Source: Terebella lapidaria
Lineage: Eukaryota > Annelida > Polychaeta > Terebellida > Terebellidae
Assembly: GCA_949152475.1 (NCBI GenBank)
Contig: OX424568.1
Coordinates: 3,261,667-3,325,666, forward strand
Length of the DNA stretch: 64,000 bases
Reading direction: 5' to 3'
The notes under the pieces were generated by a model that was not told the DNA's origin, did no database searches, and worked only from the letters and a program-made list of their open reading frames with translations. Shown here one piece after another: positions 19,677-30,224 of this stretch (position 1 is its first letter; each line of letters opens with the position of its first letter). The position numbers and the translations under genes were made by a program.

Positions 19677-22600
19677 TTACTCCGAGTCCGTATCCGACTC
19701 AGAGACCGTCTGTTCCGTCTCCGGAACACTACTCTGCTTCGGCGGCTCCGTCTGCCTCCAGGAATCCGCCATCCTCCGCTTCATCCATCTCGGATGCTTG
19801 ATACCATTATACGGTTTCAGCAAATCGAAGTGAACCACCTTCTGTCGAGTTTCACTCTCTGCAATCTCGTAGGTCACGTCGGTAAATCTGCTCAGCACTA
19901 GCTTTGGACCGCTCCACTTCCTCTGCAACTTGGGAGCTTTGCCCTTCTTCCGTGTTTTGACCGCCATCCACACTCGGTCTCCTGGCTGGAACTGATTGTC
20001 GACCTTCCTCCGGTCGTACAGCTTCTTCTGCCGTTCCATTTCTCTGCCAGATTTCGCTTGAACCGCCTTGTATACCGCTTCTAGTCGCTCCCGGAGCTGA
20101 CTGCCATACTCTGTTACTTCTGCCGTTGATTCTCCCGGCGGTCTGCCAATCAGTAACTCAACCGGAGTGTTGACTTCTCTGCCCAGCATCAGCAAGTTGG
20201 GACTCTGCCCGGTTGTCTCCTGCGGGGTACTCCGGTAAGCTGCCATCGCCAACGGTACCAGCTGATCCCAGTTGGTCTGCCGCTCGCTTACGTACAGGCT
20301 CAAGATCTGCTGCAGCGTCCGGTTGAATCGCTCGATGAAACCGTCCGACTGAGGTCGGAAAGCGGTTGTCCGTGTCTTGTGAATCCCCAGGATTCTGCAA
20401 ACATTTCTCAGCAAGTCGGACTCGAAATTTCTGCCTTGGTCGGTGTGTATCTCCATCGGGATACCGTACCGCGCTGCAAACTGGTTGACGAATATGTCCG
20501 CAACCGTCACCGCTTCCTGATTCGGCATCGGGTAAGCCTCTACCCACTTGGTGAAGTAATCACCGATTACTAAGATGTACCGGTTCCCCCGGGTGGATTT
20601 AGGCAACGGACCCATCACGTCCATTGCCACCCTCTCCATGGGCGCTCCAACCCGGTATTTCTGCATCGGAGATCGTTTCAGGTTCTGCATACTTCTTGAC
20701 GCACATTCGTCACAGCTCAGCACCCACTGCTTTATGTCCCGCATCATAGCCGGCCAGAAATACCGCCTCCGAATGCTAGCCGCCATCCTTCTGCTTCCGA
20801 GGTGTCCTCCCGTCCGGCTCTGGTGGGCCAGACGGAAAATCTCCTGTCTCAGCTCCTTCGGGGTTATTAACTGCATTCGGCTGGTTCCTTCTGCCGTTTT
20901 CCATTTCCGGTAGACTACTCCGTCGACTTTCAGCAAGGTCTTCCGCATCCCGTACAGCACTTTCTCCTCGCTGCTCATGCTGGAAAAGTCTGCACTGCCA
21001 GCTGTACCGCTCCCGTCGATCAGCGACGTCACCAGTGAGTACCATGGTTCTGCTTGCTGCATTCTCCGCAAATCATCTGGTCGATATTTCTGCCCCAGCA
21101 CAGTATCCTGGTCCGCATTCTCCGCCAGCCTAATCTGCTCTGCAACCGCATCCGCTTTTCCTGGAACTGCCTTCTCCGTCACCGCAACCGCAACCGGCTT
21201 CCGGGACACTGCTTTTTCCGTCACCGCAACCGCAACCGGCTTCCGGGACGCTGCTTTCTCCGTCACCGCAACCGGCTTCCGGGACGCTGCTTTCTCCGTC
21301 ACCGCAACCGCCTTCCTTGGGACTGCTTCCTCCGTCAGTTCTGCTCCTCCGCCCGATCTCCTTGACCGCTTCCGGCGTCCCCCCTTCCTTGGCTTGGGCT
21401 GAGGAGTTTCTTCACTTCGTGTCTGCCGGATTCTTTCTCCGTAGTTCCAGGCGTCTATCTTGGCTTGTTTCCAGTCGATTTTTCCGCATTGGCTGCATGG
21501 GGATCTGGACAAGGCATCCGCATTATTATGAATTCGCCCCGGACGATGTTCGATGTCGAAATGAAACTCACTCAGGAGCTCAATCCACCGGGCTACCTGC
21601 CCCTGGGGCTCCTTGAAATTCATAAGCCAGGTAAGACTGCCATGATCCGTGCGAAGAAGGAAGTGTCGTCCCAGCAAGTACTGCTTATTCTTCTGTACCG
21701 CAAACACAACCGCCAGGAGCTCCTTCCGGGTGACACAGTATCTCCGTTCTTCTTTGGTTAGGCTGCGGCTCAAGTAGGTTATCACCCGCTCCTGGTTGCC
21801 CTGCTTCTGTGACAGTACTGCTCCCAGCCCGGTGTCACTGGCGTCCGTGTCCAGGATATATCGGCCTTGCTCCCTAGGGTACCCGAGTATCGGTGCCGAT
21901 ACTAGGCGGTTCTTCAGCTCTGCAAATGCCTGTTCTTGCTCCGTCTGCCACCGGAACGGCACCCCTTTTTCCGTCAAGTGATTCAGCGGCGCTGCAATCT
22001 CGGAGAACTTCGGCACGAACTTCCGGTAATAGGAGCAAAGTCCCAGAAAACTGCGCAGCTCCGTCAGGTTGGTGGGTGTCCGCCACTTCCGTACTGCCTC
22101 CGTTTTTGCCGGGTCGGTGCGGATACCGTCTCTGCCAACTATGTGACCTAGGAAAGACACCTCCGGCTGGAAGAACGTGCATTTTGACGGTTTGACTTTT
22201 AGGTCTGCCTCTCTCAGCTTGCTGAACACCTCCTGAAGATCACGGATGTGATCCTCCAGGGTCTTGCTGTAGACTATGATGTCGTCCAGATATATGAGGC
22301 AGGTCTTCCAGGACAAACCGCCTAGCACCTTCTCCATCAACCGCTCGAACGTACCCGGAGCATTGCACAAGCCGAAACTCATCACTTTGAACTGGTAAAG
22401 GCCGCCAGGAACACAGAAGGCCGACTTTTTCCGGGCGTCTTCATCCATCCCGACCTGCCAGTAGCCACTGGTCAGGTCGAGAGTGGAGAACCATTTAGCG
22501 TCTGCACAGGCTGCTATGGTGTCGTCTATTCTCGGCAACGGATAAGCATCTTTCTCCGTGACTGCATTTAACCGCCGGTAATCGACGCAGAACCGGGTGG

Positions 22601-23665
22601 TTCCATCCTTTTTCTTCACGAGGACAATCGGTGAAGCCCACGGACTGCTACTTTCTTCAATGACGTTCTTGTCTTTCATCTCCTGAATCAGACTGCTCAC
22701 CAGCTCCCTCTTGTCTGGCGGAATTCGTCTGGTTGGCTGCTTAATCGGCCGGTGACTGCCCGTGTTTATCTGATGTTGTACCTCGTTGGTCTGCCCCAGT
22801 TCTCCGGCATCATTACTGAAGGTCGGCTTATTCCGAAATAGGAGGTCGGTTACTCTCTCGCGGAAATGACTCGGCACTGCATCCTGGGTCTGCTCTGCTA
22901 ACTGCCGCAGCTTCTCGTACCCGCTCCAATTCCGCCCGGCCTCCGACTCCGTGGAAATCTGCACCTTCCGGCTCCGCTCCGCCAACGGCACAACACTGCA
23001 ACCGGCTGCTAAGGTGGTCATCGTCGCCAACTGCGCTCCTTTCTTGATGATTACCGGCTCTGCCATCACGTTGATCACTCGAACCGGGACTGTTCCTTGC
23101 TTTAACCGGGATAAAGTTCTCCCGATCAGCCAAGGTCTTTTCTCCGTAGGCTCCTGCGGCATTTCTAGTACTCCTTCTGCTTCACGGACACTCTCTGCTT
23201 GTCCTATAATCAGCTGTTCCGTTTCCGGCGGAATTTGGTAATCTGCTACAGCGTTGATCGGAAACGGCTCCCTGGTCTGCTCGAACATGGTGAGGAACAC
23301 CTCCTGGCTGCCCATCTGCATGGTCATCCGGTCGAAGTTTATGCCGGATACTCGGGAACGGATGAAATCCATCCCCAGTATTCCTTCGTCTTCACAGTCT
23401 GCAATCTCGAACGTCACGGTCTCAGCTACTCCTGCGATGTTGAGTGGGAGTTCTTTCCGGCCATGTGTCCGTATGTTACTTCCGTCAACCATTGAATCGG
23501 CGACCGCTTCAGCTTCATTCCGGGTTTCCGGATCCGTTCCCAGGTTTGTAGGTTGAGCATTGTGACAGTGCTGCCGGTGTCGATTATCAGCGTTACTGGC
23601 TCTCCGCATACTCTGGCTGTCACACACATGCCCACCTCGCCCCTGGGACCGGGTCCGTGAACCAC
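19677..23665 (-). CDS. pol of copy A (protease, RT, RNase H, integrase)
   Basis: Polyprotein of a Ty3/gypsy element. In order: aspartic protease (IIDTGSTV), reverse transcriptase (LDLTSGYWQV; YLDDIIVYS), RNase H (DTDASDTGLGAVLS), a lysine/alanine-rich repeat tether, integrase zinc finger (HQSRTGGHLG...CDEC), DDE core (MDVMGP, HTDQGRN, ERFNR) and the GDRVW...W.GP C-terminal region. No chromodomain seen. Pol lies in the -1 frame relative to gag with overlapping frames, the arrangement for which the family uses ribosomal frameshifting. This copy appears broken, about one break. Confidence 0.9.
21165..21330 (-). repeat. Repeat tether inside pol, copy A
   Basis: Tandem copies encoding variants of AVTEKAASRKPV between RNase H and integrase. 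The unit is about 36-54 bp, and copy B has a slightly different unit composition. Confidence 0.8.
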
Positions 23666-23727
23666 CTGCCGGTTATGGGGGTGTCCTCTCTTCCGGGTCC
23701 CGGATTTCCCCTTTTCCGCGACCCGCT

Positions 23728-25008
23728 CTAGTTTTCCGGCTGCTGCTGCTGCTGTCGTGGCTGCTGCAATTGTTGCTGCTGCTGCGGCTGCTGCTGCTGC
23801 TGCTGTTGTCGCGGCGACTGCTGCTGTTGTGGTTGACGCCGCTGCTGCTGCTGCTTCGGCTGCCTACAGTCTCGGGCAAAATGCCCTTTCCGGCCACAGT
23901 TGAAACATTCCAAATCCGCTCGGGAACTGCGCTGCTGCTGCTGCCGGCTAACCGCTTCCTTGACCTGAGTCATCAGATCCGCCATCTGCTGCTGAGTCTG
24001 CTCGGCTTGCTTCCGCAATTCGTTCACCTGCTGGCTCCACTCCGGCTCCGTGTTCAGCTGCCTCGTCCGGTGTCGCTCCGCTGGTCTGCTGTTGTCCGTT
24101 TTCATGATACTCTCATACTCGGTAGCGAAAGCCAGGGCCTGCGACAGCGTTTCCGGGTGGCTTTTCAATACCGACAACCGCATATCTCGGTTAGTCAGGC
24201 TGTTGCAGAAATGCATCTTCATGAGCACTTCTGTTGTTGCCGGATCTGCTTTTGGGTAAGCTAGCCGCGTCTTGCTCCGTATGTCTCTGGCCAGCTCGGA
24301 CAGCTCCTCCTCCGGCTGCAATTTCCGTGTCTGCAATTCTGCCTGGAAAACAAATGTTTTCTCCCCCGGACAAAACTGCTGTTTTAATGCCGCCACAACC
24401 GTATCAAAGCTGCGTCTCTGCTCCGCGGACAGATCCAGTAGTATGCTGCGGGCGTTACCCCTCAAACTGACACATAAGTTCAGCGCCTTTTCCTCTGCTG
24501 TCCAACGGTAGTACCGAGCGTATTCAAGGAGGTGAGCCTCATATTCCGGCCACGGATCAGTTCCGTCGTATGTCATTAATCTGGCTACTCCTGCCCTTGG
24601 TGCTGGCTGTTGTACTGCTTCTGCCTGCTGCTGCTTTCCGGTTACTGCCAGGTGCTGCTGAAACACCTCCATTTGGGTCGCCAATAATCTGGTCAGGTTG
24701 TCGACTAAGTTCTCTCCGCCTTCCGGGTCCGCATCCGGTTCCCGATCGCCAGCCTGGTCCGGAAAGTTAATTTCCGCCTCTGCTAACTGCTCTGCAGGCT
24801 GTTCTCCTTGAGGAACCCGGAGGGGCTCGTCTGCAACTGCTTTCTGCATTTCCGGCTGCAACAGCTTCCGCTCGGCAGGACGAACCGCTTCCTTTTCCGC
24901 AACCGGCATCTGCAACGGCTCAGCTCCTACTGCTCCTACAGGCTGCTCCGTGTCCGACACGGCTGCCTTCAGCTGCTGTTCCGCCAATTTGCCCCGTCTA
25001 GTAGTCAT
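23728..25008 (-). CDS. gag of copy A
   Basis: 426 codons starting MTTRRGKLAEQQLK. The N-terminal third is E/Q-rich. A capsid-like region (about 145-290) has the Ty3-type signature around YARYYRWTAEEKALNLCVSL. A glutamine-rich coil follows, then one CCHC knuckle (CFNCGRKGHFARDC, about 368-381) and a C-terminal poly-glutamine tail encoded by CAG runs. It forms the particle and packages RNA. The ATG lies about 10 bp after the primer-binding site. Copy B differs at few positions and by two glutamines. Confidence 0.92.
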   Translation of the reverse strand: MTTRRGKLAEQQLKAAVSDTEQPVGAVGAEPLQMPVAEKEAVRPAERKLLQPEMQKAVADEPLRVPQGEQPAEQLAEAEINFPDQAGDREPDADPEGGENLVDNLTRLLATQMEVFQQHLAVTGKQQQAEAVQQPAPRAGVARLMTYDGTDPWPEYEAHLLEYARYYRWTAEEKALNLCVSLRGNARSILLDLSAEQRRSFDTVVAALKQQFCPGEKTFVFQAELQTRKLQPEEELSELARDIRSKTRLAYPKADPATTEVLMKMHFCNSLTNRDMRLSVLKSHPETLSQALAFATEYESIMKTDNSRPAERHRTRQLNTEPEWSQQVNELRKQAEQTQQQMADLMTQVKEAVSRQQQQRSSRADLECFNCGRKGHFARDCRQPKQQQQRRQPQQQQSPRQQQQQQQPQQQQQLQQPRQQQQQPEN

Positions 25009-25018
25009 ACTGCAGATG

Positions 25019-25036
25019 ATCCCACCGCTGCCACCA
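25019..25036 (-). other. Primer-binding site, tRNA-Leu, copy A
   Basis: The plus-strand sequence ATCCCACCGCTGCCACCA equals the 3' end (with CCA) of a common animal tRNA-Leu, so the element strand is complementary over 18 nt. It lies 6 nt inside the 5' LTR, as expected. Confidence 0.85.
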
Positions 25037-25042
25037 AAAAGT

Positions 25043-26431
25043 TGTAACGGGTTTGCACCCTTCTGTGACGTCTTGATGAACCGGTTTTCTTGGGAGGTGG
25101 GTGAGTTATTGTTTAACCGGAGCTGAAACGGTAAAACTCCGGGAAACTGCTACTGCTGTACGGTTGAACTCCGGCTAGAAGTCTCTAAGGGTGGTAGCGT
25201 GGTCTGGAATGGACCTCTTAACCGTTGTCCGACTGCTAATCTGCAACTGCACCTGTAAAGTAAGGATCCGGAGGCGTTTCCGTCTCCGGGTACTACAACT
25301 GCTCCGTCGGGAAACCGCTTTACTGCAACAGCTCCGTCGTTTTCCGTCTTACTGCAAACTGCGACTGCGCCTGGAATTAAGAATCCGGGAACGTTGCCGT
25401 TTCCGAATACTGCAACCGCTCTGCCAGGTTCCGCCGCACTGCAATCTGCTCCGGTTGGCTCCGCCTCACTGCAACCTGGTACCGCACCTGAAATGGAGTA
25501 TCTCGGAAGTGTTCTCACTTCCGGTTACCGCAACCGCTCCGTCAGGCACTGCCTCTGCAACTCCGTCGTCCGGTACCGCCTCTGCAACTGCTTTGTCGTT
25601 CCCGTCTCCGCAACTGCTTCGTCCGATACCGCCTCCGTAGTTGCTCCGTTGAATTCCACCTCCGTCTCCGTCTCCGTCTCCTGCCTCGGTGATCTGGGTT
25701 CTTGGATCACCCTAAGACGTCGTTACAACTTGGTCTTAACCGACTGTAGTCTTATCTCCCTTTACTCCGTATAACTGTCTTTTCCGGGAAACTAACTTTA
25801 TTATAACTTCCAGTTCCCTAACGAACACGGAAAAACAACTCGGTTGAAGTTTTCATGTTTATTTTCCAAGTTCACAGTCGGAAGACTTAACTGCTATCAT
25901 CTGGATGACTCTATCCGGAACAAGGGAGTACTCTGCTATGGGAGAAGGGGTCTGCACAGGTCGACGTCAGGACACCAACTCCGCCGTCCGCTGTGAAGCG
26001 GGGGCTTTTATAGACCTGAGACCCACGTCACGTGACCAACCTATTGTGACGTCATAGTCCGCCAAAACACTGATATTTTCCGGATTTCTAAAAACACTCT
26101 AGAACCAATCAGTGGCTGACACGTCACCTTTTAAACCGAAAACGAGGCTGATCACATGACCTTCCGGAAATAACGTCATTACGTTTTTGTACTCCATTGT
26201 TCCGGCTCCGTGTCCGGTTCCGTCTCCGTCTCCGGATCCGTCTCCGGCTTTTACCAACATCATAAATTACTAAGTTCCGAGACGGAAAACCTTTAAAACA
26301 TTAACAATACGGAACCGTATGAACCTTTAAACACATATACACCCTAATAAACGGTTATTTAACCATAATATGACAAAACACTAACATAATTACCTAGGGG
26401 AAACCTTTGGGTACGCCCCAAAACCGTTACA
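25043..26431 (-). repeat. 5' LTR of copy A
   Basis: 1389 bp, nearly identical to 14039-15427. The promoter is at 26054-26006, AATAAA-type signals at 25863-25858 and 25802-25797. Transcription would start near 25980, giving a long U5 of about 0.75 kb. Confidence 0.95.
26006..26054 (-). promoter_or_regulatory. LTR promoter, copy A
   Basis: Read on the minus strand: CRE TGACGTCA (26054-26047), GTCACGTGAC (26036-26027) and TATAAAA (26012-26006). A CCAAT in the opposite orientation lies farther out near 26105. Confidence 0.75.
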
Positions 26432-26615
26432 ATAGCATCATCTAGCCGTTCCATCCAGGCATCGAGCTCTTGTCTTGTACAGGCTGGCTCGAGCAAGATC
26501 TCGTCCAGTGTGTCTTGATTCGGCTGGCTCTGGGAGAAAACCTGCAGCATCTGCAAAATCTGTCTCTGGTTTCCTTCGATCACCTTCAGTCTTGCAATGA
26601 CCTGGGACTGGAATT
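26432..26615 (-). CDS. DUF4806-like gene, 5' piece of the exon split by copy A
   Basis: The acceptor ATATATTTTCAG lies just before 26615. The frame reads FQSQVIARLKVIEGNQRQIL, a Q-rich coil, then ACTRQELDAWMERLDDAI up to the insertion point. A coiled segment ending in a charged helix before the LGG motif is the layout I expect upstream of DUF4806. Discounting one target duplication, the frame continues into 14038-14019 and on into 13888. The gene is therefore interrupted by a 12.4-kb element in the same orientation; it could survive only if the element were spliced out or if another allele lacks it. Upstream exons were not firmly traced. Confidence 0.65.
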
Positions 26616-26689
26616 CTGAAAATATATTCAAGTTCAATTTCATGTTCAGGTTAAGTTATAAAAACCCTACCAAATTCCATGGATATGTA

Positions 26690-27690
26690 CAAGGTACCGG
26701 CTTTTGGGCGACCTATTGACACACTTCTGTCGTCCCGGGCTGGTACTTTATCACGAACGTCTGACTGTGGGCTCCTCAAATCCCAAGAAGTCGACTCTTC
26801 AAAAAATACAATAATTGTTAGACTATCTAGACATTTACCCAACAAACTTAAATTCAAAATCCCGATCATTCATGAGAAACTGGGAAAATTACCGGCTTGT
26901 GGGCGACCTATTGACACACCTCTGTTGCCCCGGGCACCTTTTACTTTCTCGCGAACGTCTGGCTGTTTGCTACTCAAATCCTGTGGGCTACTCAAACCCT
27001 GAGAAGTCGACTCTACAAAAAAGTACAATTAGACTACCTAGACATTTAACCAACAAACTCCAATCCGAAAATCCCGATCATTCATGAGAAAATGGGAAGA
27101 TTACCGGCTTGTGGGCGACCTATCAACACACTTCTGTCGTCCCGCTTCTCGCGAACGTCTGGCTGTGGGCTACTCAAACCCTGAGGAGTCGACTCTACAA
27201 AAAAGAACAATCAGACTATCCAGACATTCACCCAACAAACTCAAATCCGAAAATCCCGATCATTCATGAGAAAATGGGAAGATTACCGGCTTGTGGGCGA
27301 CTTATCAACACACTTCTGTCGCTCCGTTTACGAAACGTCTGGCTGTGAGCTACGCAAACCCTGTGGGCTCCTCAAACCCCAAGAAGTCGACTCTACAAAA
27401 AAAAAAACAATCAGACTATCTAGACATTTACCCAACAAACTCGAATCCGAAAATCCCGATCATTCATGAGAAAATGGGAAGATTACCGGCTTGTGGGCGA
27501 CTTATCAACACACTTCTGTCGTCCCGTTTCTCACGAACGTCTGGGTGTGGGCTACTCGAACCCTGTGGGCTACTCAAACCTCAAGAAGTCGACTCTACAA
27601 AAAAGTACAATTAGACTATCTGGACATTTACACAACAAACTCAAATTCAAAAGCCCTATCACTATATGGAGAGGTATAATTTAAGTTTGT
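26690..27690. repeat. Five-unit tandem array with exon-like content
   Basis: Units start with ACCGGCTTGTGGGCGAC-like sequence at about 26695, 26891, 27103, 27285 and 27485, spacing 182-212 bp. On the minus strand each unit contains a T-rich tract plus TAG acceptor-like site before AGTCGACTTCT..., resembling degraded copies of one exon with its intron edges. Frames contain stops, so the units look non-coding now. Confidence 0.65.
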
Positions 27691-27911
27691 GGCTCAAACA
27701 TCCCAATTCTGCTTTGGATATCGGGAATGTCCGTGTCATCCACGTGATCCACATAAGACTGCCGAATGTTGACCTTCTAAGAAGTCGGATCTGCGAAAAA
27801 ACAGAACAATTAGAGCATCAAGCCAATAATTGAATACAATTGGACTCGGAACCGAGACCCACATGTAGTTCAGTAAGTTTATGGCTTGTGCATGTTGCCA
27901 TAATAACTCAC

Positions 27912-27950
27912 ATAATAGCTGCTGATCGTGGACCTCCTCAGAAGTCAGAT
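27912..27950 (-). other. 39-nt exon candidate
   Basis: The minus-strand acceptor TTTATTGCAG and donor GTGAGT bracket 39 nt open in one frame (LTSEEVHDQQLL). A related site with ACTTCT lies at about 27790, and the five tandem units carry similar acceptor edges. Joining it directly to 26615 would create a stop, so its place in the gene is unclear. Confidence 0.3.
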
Positions 27951-28163
27951 CTGCAATAAATCACAAGTCAGTGGGTACGAAAAATTCAGGAAAATGTTCT
28001 AAATGTAGCATAGGCTAACGTCAATATTGTTGAGCTGTTGAAAAGCTTACGGTCCTGTGGCATGAGCTCAGTGACATTCTATCTTCGCTCTGCTCATGTC
28101 TTCGCTTCGCCGTCAAACAGACAAAGCCCAATAAAGTTAAAAATTAGGCCAAGGACCAAAGAT

Positions 28164-29411
28164 AGGTTACCGGACAATGTTTAATATTTTAGATGTTAGC
28201 CCGGTCAATGGTTAAATTCAAGGTCAAAAGAATATTCAGCATATATAATATTAAGCATATATCATGTCCACAGTTGATTGCTAAGCTGTAAATTCAATAA
28301 TCAGAGAGATATTAGCAATTTTGTGCTGTGGCCTTGAAAATGAAGGCAAAGGTCAAATTCAAGGTCATCAAAATATTCAGTGCATATCATTTTCTATATA
28401 TCCACAATTGATTCCCAAGCCATACAGTCAATAGAGGAGCAAGATATGAGCCATTTTGTCCTGTGACCTTGAAAATGAGGTCAGAGGTCAAGTTCAAGGT
28501 CATGAGACTATTTTGCATATATCATTTCCTATATATCCACAATTGATTCCTGAGCTGTAAAATTGATAATAAGTGAGATATTAGCCATTTTGTCCTGTGA
28601 CCTTGAAAATGAGGTCTAAGGTCAAATTCAAGGTCATGACAATAATCTGCATATATCATTTCCTATATGTTCATAACTGATTCCTAAGCTGTGAAGTCGA
28701 TAACAAGCAAGATATTAGCCATTTTGTCCTATGACCTTGAAAATGGGGGTCGAAGGTCAAATTCAAGGTCATCAGAATATTCAGCGTATATCATTTCCTA
28801 TATGTCCACAATTAATTCCTAAGCTGTAGAGTCGATAATAAGCGAGATATAAGCCATTTTGTGCTCTGATCTTGAAACTGAGGTCAGGGGTCAAATTCAA
28901 GGTCACGAGAATATTCAGCATATATCATTTCCTATATGTCCACAATTGATTCCTAGTCTTTGATCTCAATAATAAGTGAGATATTAGGCATAATATGTAC
29001 CATTATAAAGCTTGGGAGAATTTAACATGGGAAAGTCCTATTTGGGCCGAGTTTGGGCCAAAATGGCCCACTTCGAGCGATTCAAGCGCACCGAAATTTA
29101 TAGACATCATAGGAGTACATATGAGGAGTGTTATGTATCAAAAAGTTACTGAACAGATTTTGAGAAAATGGCCGCCAAAGTCCAAAATCAGGCATTTTTT
29201 GTCGAAAACGGCCGCCATTTCGAAAAAAATACGAAAATCAAAGAACTAAAAAATACCTCCTTCTTGAATTATTTTAAAGTATTTTTGTGCAAAATTTCTG
29301 AAAAATTCGCCCCTAAAGTCACATAAAAAATGTGGACGACGACGACGGACGACGACGGACGACGGACGCAACGCCATGCCAATAGGTTATCGGACCATAG
29401 GTCCGGTAACC
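28164..29411. mobile_element. 134-bp tandem-repeat element, copy 1
   Basis: The left end AGGTTACCGGAC (28164) pairs with GTCCGGTAACCT (29400-29411). The core holds six tandem units of 134-135 bp containing TGACCTTGAAAATGAGGTC and a CCACAATTGATTCCTA block. One end has its own hairpin, AGGTTATCGGACC/GGTCCGGTAACCT, next to a GACGAC-rich stretch. This resembles tandem-repeat-bearing non-autonomous elements such as the pearl/HINE type; that is inference. Confidence 0.7.
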
Positions 29412-29979
29412 TAAAAACGGACTGGATCTAGAACAGGAAGAGGCTGAGTGTAGGCCTACCGTAGGCGTGGACCTACAAATAATTTCGTTATCGGGATCCA
29501 GTCACTGGCCGTCGGGCGATAATCAAGGCAAAGAGCTGCCTTCGCGCAAAAGAAAAGTAGGTATCTCGCCCATGGAACGGTTCCTCGTACTTTCACAAAA
29601 CATACTTGGTAATTAAAAAATAAAAATGTCACTAATTACAGCCGATGTAACCGGATTGAAATACTCACAACACAATTGTACAAACGTTTTGTCCCGGAGA
29701 CTGCTCAGCAGACGATCAAGATCTTTCTATCCGGCGCAGTGCATCCTGGGTTTGCCAGTTTCCGGCAGCATGGCCCACAACGTGCAATTTACGTGCACAC
29801 GACGTGATGCAAATTACGTGAATTTACGTACGTGCAAACAACGGGGTATTCTCGTAACCGAAAGTACGTTGTACTGACTACCTATAGTCAACCCATTTAC
29901 AACGTTGTAGTTACGTAGTGTGTTTGCTGGGTACACATTCCACACACTTGGATGTAGGCGGATTTTTGGGTTTGGTCAC
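29412..29979. other. No firm gene; weak minus-strand exon candidate
   Basis: A minus-strand 58-nt stretch (29726-29669) before a GTGAGT donor is open as DLDRLLSSLRDKTFVQLC and vaguely resembles the second half of a MADF domain, but its acceptor is poor. The mirror TGTTTGCTGGGTA lies at 29921-29933. Confidence 0.3.
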
Positions 29980-30129
29980 GTCGTTCCAAGGACTTCGGTC
30001 ACTTCCACCCATGCCCTCCTGTTCTTATCTCTATTGTTGTACTCTTTTAGGAACGAATTATATAATACTGGACGATTCTCGTGTACACTCCTGAACTAAC
30101 AGGTCCTCTTTCTGCCTCGTCCACTCCAT
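29980..30129 (-). pseudogene. MADF-like (Myb/SANT-related) exon with one frame disruption
   Basis: From the minus-strand ATG at 30129 the frame reads MEWTRQKEDLLVQECTRE. A one-base offset near 30078 is then needed to continue as NRPVLYNSFLKEYNNRDKNR and RAWVEVTEVLG. W..EKE.LL, RPVLYN, YNNRD and AW..V...LG together match the MADF DNA-binding fold. The offset may be real decay or a base-call error. Two CACGTG boxes and a CCAAT sit just upstream (30140-30205), about 200 bp inside the right end of the TTAA element. It could be the first exon of the DUF4806-like gene or a separate transposon-borne factor. Confidence 0.45.
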
Positions 30130-30224
30130 GTTTACACACGTGGCACGCCGCATTTCAAACTTTGCGCGGATAATATCACGTGACATTTTGAAGGCCCGCA
30201 ATTGGCTGAACTCTAGAATTCTCG

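Larger units (their letters stand above)
14039..26431 (-). mobile_element. Ty3/gypsy LTR retrotransposon, copy A, with two accessory genes
   Basis: A complete 12,393-bp element read on the minus strand. It has 1389-bp LTRs (14039-15427 and 25043-26431) with TG...CA ends, a tRNA-Leu primer site, gag, pol, ORF3, ORF4 and a polypurine tract. The target duplication is ATAG, or AATAG if the shared A is counted. The two LTRs differ at about two positions, so the insertion is recent. It lies inside a coding exon of the DUF4806-like gene in the same transcriptional direction. Copy B at 51760 is the same family. Pol of this copy appears broken, about one break; gag, ORF3 and ORF4 look open. Confidence 0.95.

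Noticed and set aside
23735-23860. CAG/CTG array as a free microsatellite
   Set aside because: It is in frame as the poly-glutamine tail of gag in both copies.
25019-25036. tRNA gene
   Set aside because: Only 18 nt match a tRNA-Leu 3' end and the position next to the LTR identifies it as a primer-binding site.
15611-25047. Many plus-strand frames opposite gag, pol, ORF3 and ORF4
   Set aside because: They are mirror frames of well-supported minus-strand genes with biased codon use.
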